Source of the DNA: Dugong dugon
Lineage: Eukaryota; Chordata; Mammalia; Sirenia; Dugongidae
Direction of reading: 5' to 3'
DNA: 64,000 bases
NCBI GenBank assembly: GCA_030035585.1
Contig: CM057482.1
Location: 43,195,501 to 43,259,500 of the forward strand
The position numbers and the translations under genes were made by a program. Positions 34,759 to 44,800 of this stretch are shown in pieces (positions within the stretch are counted from its first letter, which is position 1; the number at the start of each line of letters is the position of its first letter). The notes under the pieces were generated by a model that saw nothing but the letters and a program-made list of their open reading frames with translations, made no database searches and was not told where the DNA came from.

Positions 34759-35901
34759 CTATATGGGTTTGTTTGTTTTTCTTTTTAAGAAAAAAGAAAG
34801 AAAAAGCCTCCTTTCCAGTGACAAATGTTCACGGGGATTGGAGGGGGTACAGCTGGGGCCAGCCCCATCAGAGAAGGTGTAGGAGTAGAAAGCAACGACA
34901 TTGGTCTTGTAGTCCATGGGGAGGAGGTGCCCTATGTTCTTGGCCCCCAGGCTGGCCCCACCCAGAGCCGAGGACTGCCTTAGCTTCATTAAGGTGAATC
35001 TGGAGAAAGAGTTCTGAGCCTGGCTCTCTCTGCCCTTGATCAGCGCGGAGAGGAAACCTTCCCTCAGCAGCTCCCAGCTCTTCCATACAGAGCCCACACA
35101 CACGATGGGGAGGCCCATCTGTTGTTGGAACAGGATTGGGTCAATCTGAGGCAACACAGCTACTATGTGTCTGCCCAGTATTTCCCCAGCCTTTCTGAAG
35201 ATGTACTGGGAAAGGGGGTCTCCCTGCTGAGCGCCTTCTGCAATTGGGCGGCAAAACCCAGCAAACCTGCCCTTATCAAAGTCCCTGTGCAGGTGGGTGA
35301 GAATTCCTTGCCGATCTTGCACATGGAAATAGTTGAACATGGCCTGTTTGATGTAGCCAATGTCATGAGGCGCCGCCTTTAGGTTGTCCATTGAGTCAAA
35401 CACTATTTTCACTGCTTGGTGTGCAATCCAGTAGGCTGATCCATCGTCTCCAATCATGTGGCCCCAGCCTCCGCAGCCGCTCTCAGAGCCATCAGGGTTG
35501 ATGAGCCTGCAGTTGGAGCCTGTCCCTGAGATGAGCACAATCCCACCATCCGGCACAGCTGTGGCGACGGAGCCGGCGGCATCGGTGGTGATTACGTAGC
35601 TTTCGCTCAGGTGAGGGAATCGGCTCTTTAGACTCTCCAGTAGGAGCCTCACCGTGTCCCCCTGCTCCCCACCGGCCAGGGCCAGGCCCAGGCTGCGCAG
35701 AGGCACCAAAGGGTCCACTCCTGCCTTCCTCTTGGCCCTGTTCACCATCTCGTTGATCCTCTCCACACACTCGTCTGCGCCGATCACCCAGTGGTTTGTG
35801 CTGAGTCCATCCGCTTCTGCCAGGATCCGCCCATCCTCAGAGAGTAAAAGGACGGTGGACTGCGTGCCTCCTCCCTCTATACCTCCGTAGAGCGCAGCCA
35901 T
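34759..35901 (-). CDS. NAGK: NAGK retrocopy (N-acetyl-D-glucosamine kinase), open frame with extended C terminus
   Basis: The parent enzyme phosphorylates GlcNAc to GlcNAc-6-phosphate in the cytosol for amino-sugar salvage. This copy is a single uninterrupted frame of 380 codons, while the known NAGK protein has 344 residues and its gene has many exons, so this is a processed copy. Residues 1-344 are co-linear with NAGK, with no stop or frameshift. Visible family features are the N-terminal phosphate-binding loop GIEGGGTQS (7-15), Asp107 in [15 protein letters not shown] with Asn130 and Cys131, SGCGGWGHM with Cys143, and the natural C-terminal YSYTFS at 339-344. The GDEGS motif of the human protein reads GDDGS here (Glu to Asp at 153). 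The usual stop is missing and 36 extra residues, rich in basic and Leu/Phe residues, follow. The ATG matches the normal NAGK start. Whether it is transcribed is unknown; it may be a functional retrogene or a young pseudogene. Confidence 0.88.
   Translation of the reverse strand: MAALYGGIEGGGTQSTVLLLSEDGRILAEADGLSTNHWVIGADECVERINEMVNRAKRKAGVDPLVPLRSLGLALAGGEQGDTVRLLLESLKSRFPHLSESYVITTDAAGSVATAVPDGGIVLISGTGSNCRLINPDGSESGCGGWGHMIGDDGSAYWIAHQAVKIVFDSMDNLKAAPHDIGYIKQAMFNYFHVQDRQGILTHLHRDFDKGRFAGFCRPIAEGAQQGDPLSQYIFRKAGEILGRHIVAVLPQIDPILFQQQMGLPIVCVGSVWKSWELLREGFLSALIKGRESQAQNSFSRFTLMKLRQSSALGGASLGAKNIGHLLPMDYKTNVVAFYSYTFSDGAGPSCTPSNPREHLSLERRLFLSFFLKRKTNKPI
34775..34815 (-). other. A/T-rich end of the NAGK retrocopy, possible decayed poly(A) tail
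   Basis: Read on the minus strand, the GC-rich 3' UTR-like sequence ends and a cttaaaaagaaaaacaaac stretch follows. It is a plausible remnant of the poly(A) tail. The extended reading frame runs through it. I found no clean target-site duplication on the two sides of the copy. Confidence 0.45.
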
Positions 35902-36015
35902 ACTGCAGCTGGCGCTTTGCTACCCTCCCACCTGGCTCCCACCAGGCGCTAACGGCCCTCCAGCCCGCTTGCCCTACCTCACACCACGTGACTGCCACGC
36001 GCCGCCCCCCCCGCC
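35902..36015 (-). promoter_or_regulatory. GC-rich 5' leader of the NAGK retrocopy
   Basis: On the minus strand, about 110 GC-rich bases precede the ATG and stop abruptly at AT-rich DNA (36016 onward), as expected for the 5' end of a copied transcript. It holds a CACGTG E-box (35985-35990) and a G-run of eight (36005-36012, seen as C on the plus strand). It could be 5' UTR only, or it could carry promoter elements. Its activity cannot be judged from sequence. Confidence 0.6.
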
Positions 36016-36172
36016 ATCATTTTTGAAATTAATATTCATTTTATATTAATGAGTTAATTAATTTGAATACAACACTCTAGAAGCTATTCGACTAATGATA
36101 AACGTCGTAGAACTATTACATTTTGGTTTTGAACACTCTACTTTTTAAATGAAATAATACAGTATACTATTA

Positions 36173-36327
36173 AAAAAAAAACCGTTGTAGTCGAGTGGAT
36201 TCCAACTCATAGCGACCCTATAGGATGGTAAAACTGCCCCATAGAGTTTCTAAGGACTGCCTGGTGGATTTAAACTGCCAACCTTTTGGTTAGCAGCCAT
36301 AGCACTTAACCACTATGCCACCGGGGT
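36173..36327 (-). mobile_element. AfroSINE copy, short form
   Basis: Tail ccgttgtagtcgagtggatt, body and head (ccactatgccaccgggg) all present. Confidence 0.93.
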
Positions 36328-36334
36328 AGTGTCT

Positions 36335-36552
36335 AACAAGTGTAAAGAAGTCCCTAGCTAGTGCAAATGGTTAAGCGAGCTTGACTGCCAGCTGAAACCT
36401 TGGCCATTCCAATCTACCAAGAGGCACCTTGGAATTCTGAAAGGTCACAGCCTTTGAAAACCTTTTGGAACACAGTTCCTCTCGGAAACACATGAGGTCT
36501 CCATGAATCTGAAATGATTGTACAGCAACTGGTTTGGTTTAACAAGTGTAAA
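36335..36552 (+). mobile_element. AfroSINE variant with a perfect target-site duplication
   Basis: The element (36347-36540) is flanked by the identical 12-mer aacaagtgtaaa at 36335-36346 and 36541-36552. The body has the accaagaggcaccttgg junction of the variant form, but the RTE-5'-like block is shortened (ggaattctgaaaggtcacag). The insertion falls inside a MIR that continues at 36553. Confidence 0.87.
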
Positions 36553-36750
36553 CTTTCAAGCCGGACTTCCTGGGTTCTAATCTTGGTGTTATCATTCATT
36601 GCCCCTGGTGTCCTCAATGGTAAAGATAAAGATGGTAATGGTATTCATTTCATTGGGATGTTTTATGATTAAAAAAGTTAATATGCATAAGCACTTAGTG
36701 TCTGTCAAGTAGAAATTGTTCAATAAATACTAGTTATTAATATTATTGAC
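36553..36750 (+). repeat. MIR SINE
   Basis: The acttcctgggttctaatctt block and the terminal tgttcaataaatactagtta at 36717 are MIR landmarks in sense orientation. Confidence 0.72.
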
Positions 36751-37009
36751 ATTTACGGGTTTTTTTCTTAGTTTTGTTCTCCAAACTACATTGTTTCGTT
36801 TTGATAAATTCTATCTATTATTTGAGCCCATGGCTAGCTCTTGGAATTCCAATTATATTCTAATCCATTAACTATCTTTACCCAGCATTAACTCTAAATT
36901 TGATCAATGTGTGATACATTTTTTTCCTTCCCCTAAGTTCTTATCATATTTTTTCATATTCTCACCTCATGTTATTTATTAAATATTGCTTCATGCTGTT
37001 GTCATTGTT

Positions 37010-37150
37010 CTTCTGTTATCCACCCAACTGACCTATAAGCTTCCACATGGCAGAGAGTTCAGGTAGTTCTTCTTTGTACTACATTCCTCACTTGAAGCAT
37101 CCTGCGTGGGGATAAGTGTTCACTAAATTTTTGTTAAATTAATGAGTGTA
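37010..37150 (+). repeat. L2 3' end remnant
   Basis: The tgacctataagcttccacat block and the final gataagtgttcactaaattt block follow the L2 3' order. A similar aataaatatttgct near 37392 may be a second fragment. Confidence 0.55.
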
Positions 37151-37454
37151 AATTCAATTTTATTTTGTCCAATATATTCATTCCTAACTGAATTCTTTTA
37201 TTCTAAAATAATCTATATGAGAAATCTTTGATGTGTCCCCAAAGTTACCTTGTGACTTTACCATAATCTGAAGTAGAGAAACAAGCATAAGATATTACAT
37301 TATAAAAATGTCCACCACCTCGGCCTTTTAGCAGGTAGAGAATACTTCTTATTACTCAAAGTATCCCCCTCATTCAGTCATAGCAGGCAATTAATAAATA
37401 TTTGCTAAATATTTATTACAAACACATGAAGTATAAATGAACATATAGTTATTT
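37151..37454. other. Unassigned non-coding stretch
   Basis: AT-rich, with nothing clear apart from a possible small L2 fragment. Confidence 0.4.
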
Positions 37455-39075
37455 TGTTGTTGTTTTTGTTAGGTGCCGTCTAGTCCATTCTGACTCATAG
37501 TGACCCTCTGTACAACAGAAAGAAACACTGCCCCGTCCTCAATCATCTTCACAGTCATTGCTATGTTTGAGCTCATTGTTGCAGCCGCTGTGTCAGTCCA
37601 TCTGGTTGAGGTTCTTCCTTGTTTTCCATGACCCTCTCTCTATTTTACCAAGCATGATGCCCTTCTCCAGGGACTGGTCCCTTCCGATAACATGTCCTAA
37701 GTCTAAGTGAGATGAAGTCTCGCCATCATTACTTCTAATAAGCATTCTGGCTGTACTTCTTCCAAGACAGATTTGTTCCCTCCTTTGGCAGTCCATGGTA
37801 TATTCAGTATTCTTTGCCAACACCATAATTCAAAGCCATCAAATCTTCTTTGATCTTCCTTATTCATTGTCCAGCTTTTACATGCATACAAGGCGATTGA
37901 AAACATCATGGCTTGGGTCGGTGTATCTTAGTCCTTAAAGTGACATCTCTGCTTTTTAACACTTTAAAGAGATCTCTTGCAGCAGATTTTTTGTGGTCTG
38001 ATTTCTTGACCGCTGCTTCCATGGGCATTGATTGTAGATCCAATTAAAATGAAATCCTTGACAATTTCAATCTTTGTTTATCATGATGTTGCTTATTGGT
38101 CCAGTTGTGAGGATTTTTGTTTTCTTTATGTCGAGGTGCAATCCATAGTGAAGGCTGTAGTTTTTACACTTCATCAGTAAGTGCTTCAAGTTCTCTTCAC
38201 TTTCAACAAGCAAGGCTGTGTCATATTGCAGGACGTTAATAAGTCTTCCTCCAATTCGGATGTCCCATTCTTCATATATACCAGTTTCTCAGTTTATTTG
38301 CTCAGCATACGGATTGAATAAGTATGGTGAAACTCTACAACCCTGACACACACCTTTCCTGACTTTAAACCACATAGTATCCCCTTGTTCTATTTGAGCG
38401 ACTCTCTTGGTCTAAGTACAGGTTCTTCACGAGCACAATTAACTGTTCTAGAATTCCCGTTCTTCCTACTGTTATCTTGACGATGCAAAGGCATTCAACT
38501 TTGTGGATCATAATGAGTTATACTCGTTATGATCCACAAAATATAACTCGTTATGATCCACAAAGTTGAATGCCTTTGCATCGTCAATGAAACACAGGCA
38601 AACATATTTCTGGTATTCTCTGCTTTCAGCCAAGATCCATCTGAAATCAGCAAGGATATCCCTCTTTCCACATCCTCTTCTGAATCCGGCTTGAATTTCT
38701 GGCAGTTCCCTGTCAATGTACTGTTGTAACCGACTTTAATGATCTTCAGCAAAATTTTACTTATGTGTGATAATGATGATATTGTTCAATGATTTCTGCA
38801 TTATGTCGGATCTTCTTTCTTTGGAATGAGTACAAATATGGATCTCTTCCAGTTGGTTGGCCAGGTAACTGTCTTCCAAGTTTCTTGGCATAGACAAGAG
38901 AGCACGTCTAGTGCTGCAATCATTTGTAGAAATATCTCAATTGGTATTCTGTCAATTCCTGGACCCTTGTTTTTTGCCAATGCCTTCAGTGCAGCTTGCA
39001 CCTCTTCTTTCAGTACCATCAGTTCTCGGTCGTATGCTACCTCCTGAAATGGTTGAACGTTGATCAATTCTTTTT
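37455..39075 (-). mobile_element. RTE (BovB-like) LINE, 3' half: reverse transcriptase and 3' UTR
   Basis: RTE LINEs encode one protein with an endonuclease and a reverse transcriptase. Minus-strand translation gives, in order, LKEEVQAALKALAKNKGPG-type sequence (from 39055), the WKRSIFVLIPKK block (38830-38800), a disrupted AKAF.FVDHNEL block (near 38585), and the C-terminal FELWCWQRILNIPWTAK block (37830-37780) followed by FGHVIGRDQSLEKG and RWMD-like ends. The YADDT catalytic region is damaged (about tgcaatatgacacagcc). The 3' tail is an AAC-type repeat (37455-37470). Many frameshifts. It continues upstream at 46799. Confidence 0.92.
38479..38585. repeat. 44-bp inverted duplication inside the RTE
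   Basis: Left arm 38479-38522 and right arm 38542-38585 are reverse complements over 44 bases with one mismatch. They are separated by 19 bases (38523-38541) that directly repeat part of the right arm. The arms contain the RTE codons for AKAFNFVDHNEL. Other RTE copies (54690-54730) lack the duplication, so it arose after insertion or during reverse transcription. Confidence 0.95.
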
Positions 39076-39096
39076 ACTACCAAAAACCAAACCGGA
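39076..39096 (-). mobile_element. Detached 3' tail of an AfroSINE split by L1
   Basis: The actaccaaaaaccaaacc sequence is the antisense of an AfroSINE 3' tail and has no SINE body next to it. The body lies on the other side of the L1, at 46640-46798, in the same orientation. Confidence 0.6.
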
Positions 39097-40403
39097 AAGA
39101 TGGCAGAGTAGTCAGACTCTTCTGGTGGTCCCTCTTACAACAAAGAACCAAAAAAACAGCTGAATCGATTATACATGACAATCTAGGAGCCCTGAACTTC
39201 AAAGACAAAGTTGAGGATTCGGACTGAGTGGCAGGGGGAGGGAGAGACAGTTCGGAAGCAGCGAGGAGGTGCCAGACCTGACCTGGTGAGAGCCTGAACC
39301 CTTCAGGCCGGATCAGCTCAGGGGTGAGCGGGGAGGCAAGCAAGCAGCAGTGCTCTGGAGGCATTTTTCACATTGGGAGAGACCCAGTGGCAGAGAGTCT
39401 ACTCGGCCATCCAGAACCAGTGAGAAGCAGCCCTAGATCAGTGAAAGAGAAGTACTTGCATCTGGCCCATGGTGTGGATAAAAGCACCCCTCTTAGGGAA
39501 AGCCTCTCACCCATTTACCTCCCCACTCCCTGCTCTGCACTGGGTCTGGGACTGGCTTTGGCAATTACTGAGTCCCCTGGGCCAGAAGTAGGACCCATCA
39601 TGTGCCCTGAGCCATTCTCCCAGCCTTGGACAGTGAACAAATTAACAAACGGGAAAAAAAAAGAAAAATCTGCTGGCTTCCCTAAGCCAGGAATTCAGGG
39701 TAGGCACAGCTCCTTGCTAAGGCACAGGCATAAGAGATCTACAGACATTGAGTGCCTTTCCCCTGTATAGACTTGTGTGGGCCCATTTCAACAGCATAGA
39801 CCCTCATTACCACAGTACAACAGAGTATATACTTAAGTCTAACTTCAACTGTTTCAGCTGTGAAGTGGCAGGTTCTTGACATTTGACACTACTCTGCCCA
39901 ATAAGCAGGGTCCTCACCTACCCACATCAGGGGCCCAAGAATAAGAGGTGCCCCCCAGACCTTACAGTCAACAGCATTGTGTGCTCATAGACTGGCTGCA
40001 ATACCCACCCACCTACGCACTGTAAGGAACAGGGACACGCTTTCCTCCCAGACACTCGGGAGGAGCTGTCGGCCCCCTGCCTTGCTCAGCCTGTGTGCCC
40101 TGCCACAGCCAGATGCCTGTGCCTACACCAATCACCCATGCCTGTCAGAGCCTGCACCACACACTTGGTGACTGACTACCTGAATACCTGAGCTGAATCC
40201 ATACAGAAGGAGTGGGCAGATACCTGGGCTCATGTACTTAGTGGCAGGTCTGGCCACATAGAAGCAGGACATTGGAGCTTCAGGGCTGCTGGTGACTGGG
40301 CTAGCTCACACAAACAGCCTATTTGGGCATATCAAAACAAAACAACACAAGAAGGTAGGACACAGTAAGGAAACATAAAGTAAATAAATATAATAACTTA
40401 TTG
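39097..40403 (+). mobile_element. L1 5' UTR of the full-length element
   Basis: Begins ggaaagatggcagagtag, an opening like that of other mammalian L1s, and runs about 1.3 kb to ORF1. Frames inside it (for example 148 codons at 39324-39770) have no L1 protein content. In full-length L1s this region holds the internal promoter; no particular element can be assigned here. Confidence 0.8.
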
Positions 40404-41397
40404 ATGGCTCAGAGACAACAGTCAATATCAAATCACATAGAGAGGCAGACCATGATGACTTCAGCAAGCTCCCAAAATAAAGAATCTAGAAATTTTCCAG
40501 AGGAAGAAAATTTTTTGGAATTACCAGGGGCAGAATACAAAAAATTAATATACACAACTCTTCAAGAGACTAGGAAGGAAATTAAGCAAAATGCAGACCA
40601 CACAACAGAAGAACTTAAGTAGATTAGAGAAGAGCATAATGACAAATTTAACAGGCTGCAAGAATCCATAGAGAGACAGCAATCAGAAATCCAGAAGATT
40701 AACAATAAAATTTCAGAATTAGACAACTCAACAGAAAGTCATAGGAGCAGAATTGAGGCAATGGAAGTCAGAACTAGTGAGATTGAAGACAAAGCACTTA
40801 ACATCAACTTATTTGAGGAAAAATCATATAAGAAGATTAAAAAAATGAAGAAATCCTAAGAATTATGTGGGATTCTATCAAGAGGAATAACCTATGAGTG
40901 ATTGAAGTACCAGTATGGGGCTGATAATGGAAAATAAAGAGAGAATTGTTGAAGATTTGTTGGCAGAAAACTTCCCTGATATCGGGAAAGATGACAAGAT
41001 ATTTACCCAAGATGCTCATCGAACCCCACATAAGATAGGTCCCAAAAGAAAGTCAGCAAGACATATTATAATAAAACTTGCCAAAAACAAAGATAAAGAG
41101 AGAATTTTAAGAGGGGCCAGGGATAAATGAAAAGTCATCTACAAAAGAGAGTCAATAAAATTAAGCTTGGATTACTCGGCAGAAACCATGCAAGCAAGAA
41201 GGCAATGGGATGACCTATGTAAAGACTTGAAGAAAAAAAAACTGCCAGCCAAGAATTATATATCCAGCAAAACTGTCTCTCAGATATGATGGTGAAATTA
41301 AGGCATTTCCAGATAAACATAAGTTTAGGGAATTTGCAAAACCCAAACCAAAATTAGAAGAAATACTAAAGGGAGTCCTCTGGTTAGAAAATCAGTA
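40404..41397 (+). pseudogene. L1 ORF1 remnant (RNA-binding protein)
   Basis: ORF1p is the trimeric RNA-binding chaperone of L1. From the ATG at 40404 the frame is broken by stops at 40620 and 40857 and then by frameshifts. Translations in different frames still show the coiled-coil part (RLQESIERQQSEIQKINNKI-like, about 40640-40720), the central domain (IVEDLLAENFPDIGKDDK at 40945-41005), the RHIIIKLAKNKDKERILRGA block (41068-41115) and the C-terminal SAETMQARRQWDD block (about 41180-41215). The length to 41397, about 331 codons, fits a normal ORF1. Confidence 0.88.
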
Positions 41398-41846
41398 ACA
41401 TCATATAATAAGCCAAGACCAGAACACAGCACAGAGCAACCAGATATCAACCCAGATAGGGAAGTCACAAAAATAAATCAAAGCTAAAAAACTGAAAATA
41501 GGGAAACAGATATCAGTATGCAAAAGATGACAACATTAAAACAAAAAAGAGGGACTTAAGAAATGTAGACACAGATTTTTCATATGGACAGGAAGTCAAG
41601 GCGATATAAAGAAATAAAAGACTGGTATAAAAGTAGAAAAATAGGGGTAAATATTAAGGTAACCAAAAAGGAAACTTACAAGCCCACAAGTCAAAATAAA
41701 AACAAGAAAAATATAAAGATTCAGCAAATACAAAATCAACAGGAATGAAAAAGATGAAAAGAAATGCATAAAGAAAAATGGCTCAGCACAGAAAATTAAG
41801 TGGAACAAAGAAACCTTGAACAACACACAAAAAAAGACATCAAAAT
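41398..41846 (+). other. A-rich inter-ORF spacer of the L1
   Basis: About 450 bases of strongly A-rich sequence between the ORF1 and ORF2 remnants. This is much longer than the roughly 60-base spacer of human L1. No protein content was seen in either strand. Confidence 0.7.
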
Positions 41847-44800
41847 GACAGCACTGAACTCATACCTATCAATAATTACACTGAATGTAAATGGACTAAA
41901 TGCACCAATAAAGAGAGTAGCAGATTGGATTAAAACAACACAATCCATCTATACGCTGCTTACAAGAGACACAACTTAGACTTAAAGACACAAACAAACT
42001 AAAATTCAAAGGATGGAAAAAGATATATCAAGCAAACAACATTCAAAAAAGAGCAAGAATGGCAATATTAATCTCTGATGAAATAGACTTTAAAGTAAAA
42101 TCTACCACAAAGGATAAGGAAGGGCACTATATAACGATTAAAGGGTCAATACACCAGGAGGATATAACCGTAAGAAATATTTACACACCCAATGACAGGG
42201 CTCGAAAATACATAAAACAAACTCTAACAGCATTGAAAAGTGAGATAGAAAGCTCCACAATAGTAGTAGGAGATTTCAACACACCACTTTTGGTGAAAGA
42301 CAGAATATCCTGAAAGAAGCTCAACAAAGACACGGAAGAGCTAAATGCTACAATCAACCAACTTGATCTCATAGACATATACCGAACACTCCACCCAATA
42401 GTAGGCAAGTATACTTTCTTTTTCAACACACATGGAACATTCTCCAGAATAGACCACATATTTGGCCATAAAACATGTCTTAAAAAAATTCAAAACATCA
42501 AAATATTACAAAGCATCTTTTCTCACCATAAAATCATAAAAGTAGAAATCAATAACAGAAAAAGCAAGGGAAAAAATATCAAACACATGGAAACTGAACA
42601 ACACCTTGCTCAAAAACTACTGGGTTATAGAAGAAATTAAGAATGGAATAAAGAAATTCATAGAATCAAACAAGAACGAAAACACATCCTACCAGAACCT
42701 TTGGGGCACAGCAAAAGCAGTGCTCAGAGATCAGTTTATAGCAATAAATGCACACATCCAAAAAGGAGAAAGGGCCAAAATCAAAACATTAACCCTACAA
42801 CTGGAACAAATAGAAAGAGAGCAGCAAAAGAAGCCCTCAGGAATCAGAAGAAAGGAAATAATAAGAATTAAAGCAGAATCTAATGAAATAGAAAATAGAA
42901 AAACAATTGAAAGCGTTAACAAGACCATAAGCTGGTTTGAAAAGATCAACAAAATTGATAAACCATTGGCCAAACTGACAAAAGACAAACAGGAGAGGAA
43001 GCAAATAACCCATATAGGAAATGAGATGGGTGCTATTACAACAGACCCAACTGGAAATAAAAGAACATAATAGAATGCTATGAAAAATTGTACTCTAACA
43101 AATTTGAAAACCTAGAGGAAATGGACAAATTTCTAGAAACTCACTACCTACCTAAACTAACACAAACAAAGGTAGAACAACTAAATAAACCCATAACAAA
43201 AGAAGAGATTGAAAATGTAATTTAAAAATTCCCAACTAAAAAAAGCCCTGGCCCAGACAGCTTCATTGGAGAATTCTACCAAACTTTCAGAGAAGAGTTA
43301 ACACCACTACTACTAAAGGTATTTCAGAGCATAGAAAAGTATGCAATACTCCTAAACTCATTCTGTGAAGCCCGGATAACCATAACCCTGTTACCAAAAC
43401 CAGATAAAGACACCACAAAAAAAGAAAATGACAGATCAATATCCCTCATGAACATAGACACAAAAAATCTTCAACAAAATTCTAGTGAATAGAATTCAGC
43501 AACATATCAAAAAAATAATTCTCCATGATCAGTGAGATTTATACCAGGTATGCAGGGATGGTTCAACATTAGAAAAATGATCAATGTAATTCATCACATT
43601 AATAAAACAAAAGACAAGAACCACACGATCTTATCAATCAATGCAGAAAAGGCATTTGACAAAGTACGACACCCATTCATGATAAAAACTCTCAACAAAA
43701 TAGGAACAGAAGGGAAATTCCTCAACATAATTAAGGACATTTATATAAATCCAACAGCCAACATCATACTAAATGGAGAGAGTCTGAAAGCATTCCCAGC
43801 GAGAATGGGAACAAAGATGCCTTTATCACCACTCTTATTCAACATTGTGCTGGAGTTCCTAGCCAGAGCAATCAGACTAGAAAAAGAAATAAAGTGCATC
43901 CACATTGGTAGGGAAGAAGTCAAAGTATCTCTATTTGCAGATGATATGATCTTATACACAGAAAACCACAAAGAATCCACAAGAAAACTACTGGAACTAA
44001 TAGAAGATTTCAGCAGTTTCAGGATACAAGATAAACATACAAAAATCAGTCAGAATCCTTACACCAAGAAAGAGAACTTCAAAGAGGAAATCATCAAATC
44101 AATAGTATTTACAGTAGCCCCCAAGAAGATAAAATACTTAGGAATAAATATAACAAGAGACGTAAAAGACCTATACAATGAAAACCACAAGACACTACTG
44201 CAAGAAACCGAGAGAAACTTGCTTGAGTGGAAACAGCATACCATGAATAGGAAGACTCAACATTGTGAAAATGTCAATTCTACCCAAAGTGATCTACAGA
44301 TACAATGCAATCTCGATCCAAATTCCACTGACATTTTTTAATGAGATGGAGGATCAAATCACCAACTTCATGTGGAAAGGGAAGAGGCCCCAGATTAGTA
44401 AAACATTACCGAAGAAGAAGAACAAAGTGGGAGGCCTCACACTACCTGATTTTAGATTGTATTATAGCGTCACAGTAGTCAACACAGCCTGGCCTGGTAC
44501 TGGTACAACAACAGATACACACACCAATGGAACAGAATTGACAATCCAGACATAAATTCATCCTTCTATGAGCAGCTGATATTTGACAAAGGCCCAAAGT
44601 CCGTTAATTGGGGAAAAGACAGTCTGTTTAACAAATGATGCTGGCATAACTGGATATCCATCTGTAAAAGAATGAAGTAAGACCCATACCTCACACCATG
44701 CACAAAAATTAACTCAAAGTGTATCAAAGACCTAAATATAACATCAAGAACGATAGACATCATGGAAGAAAAAATAGGTACAAAGCTAGGAGCCCTAATA

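Noticed and set aside
35122..35382. Plus-strand frames opposite the NAGK copy
   Set aside because: They are shadows of the minus-strand NAGK frame.
34759..36015. NAGK as a normal multi-exon gene
   Set aside because: The coding sequence is contiguous without introns, with an abrupt GC-rich 5' boundary, which fits a retrocopy.
34775..36040. Target-site duplication around the NAGK copy
   Set aside because: I compared the A-rich 3' flank with the AT-rich 5' flank and found no convincing direct repeat; both are low in complexity.
38479..38585. Terminal inverted repeats of a DNA transposon
   Set aside because: The arms encode an RTE reverse transcriptase motif and enclose only 19 bases.
39324..39770. 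148-codon plus-strand frame
   Set aside because: It lies entirely in the L1 5' UTR and has no recognisable domain; it is a chance frame.
43532..44341. Active L1 reverse transcriptase
   Set aside because: This open piece covers the RT core, but upstream and downstream parts of ORF2, and ORF1, carry many stops and frameshifts.
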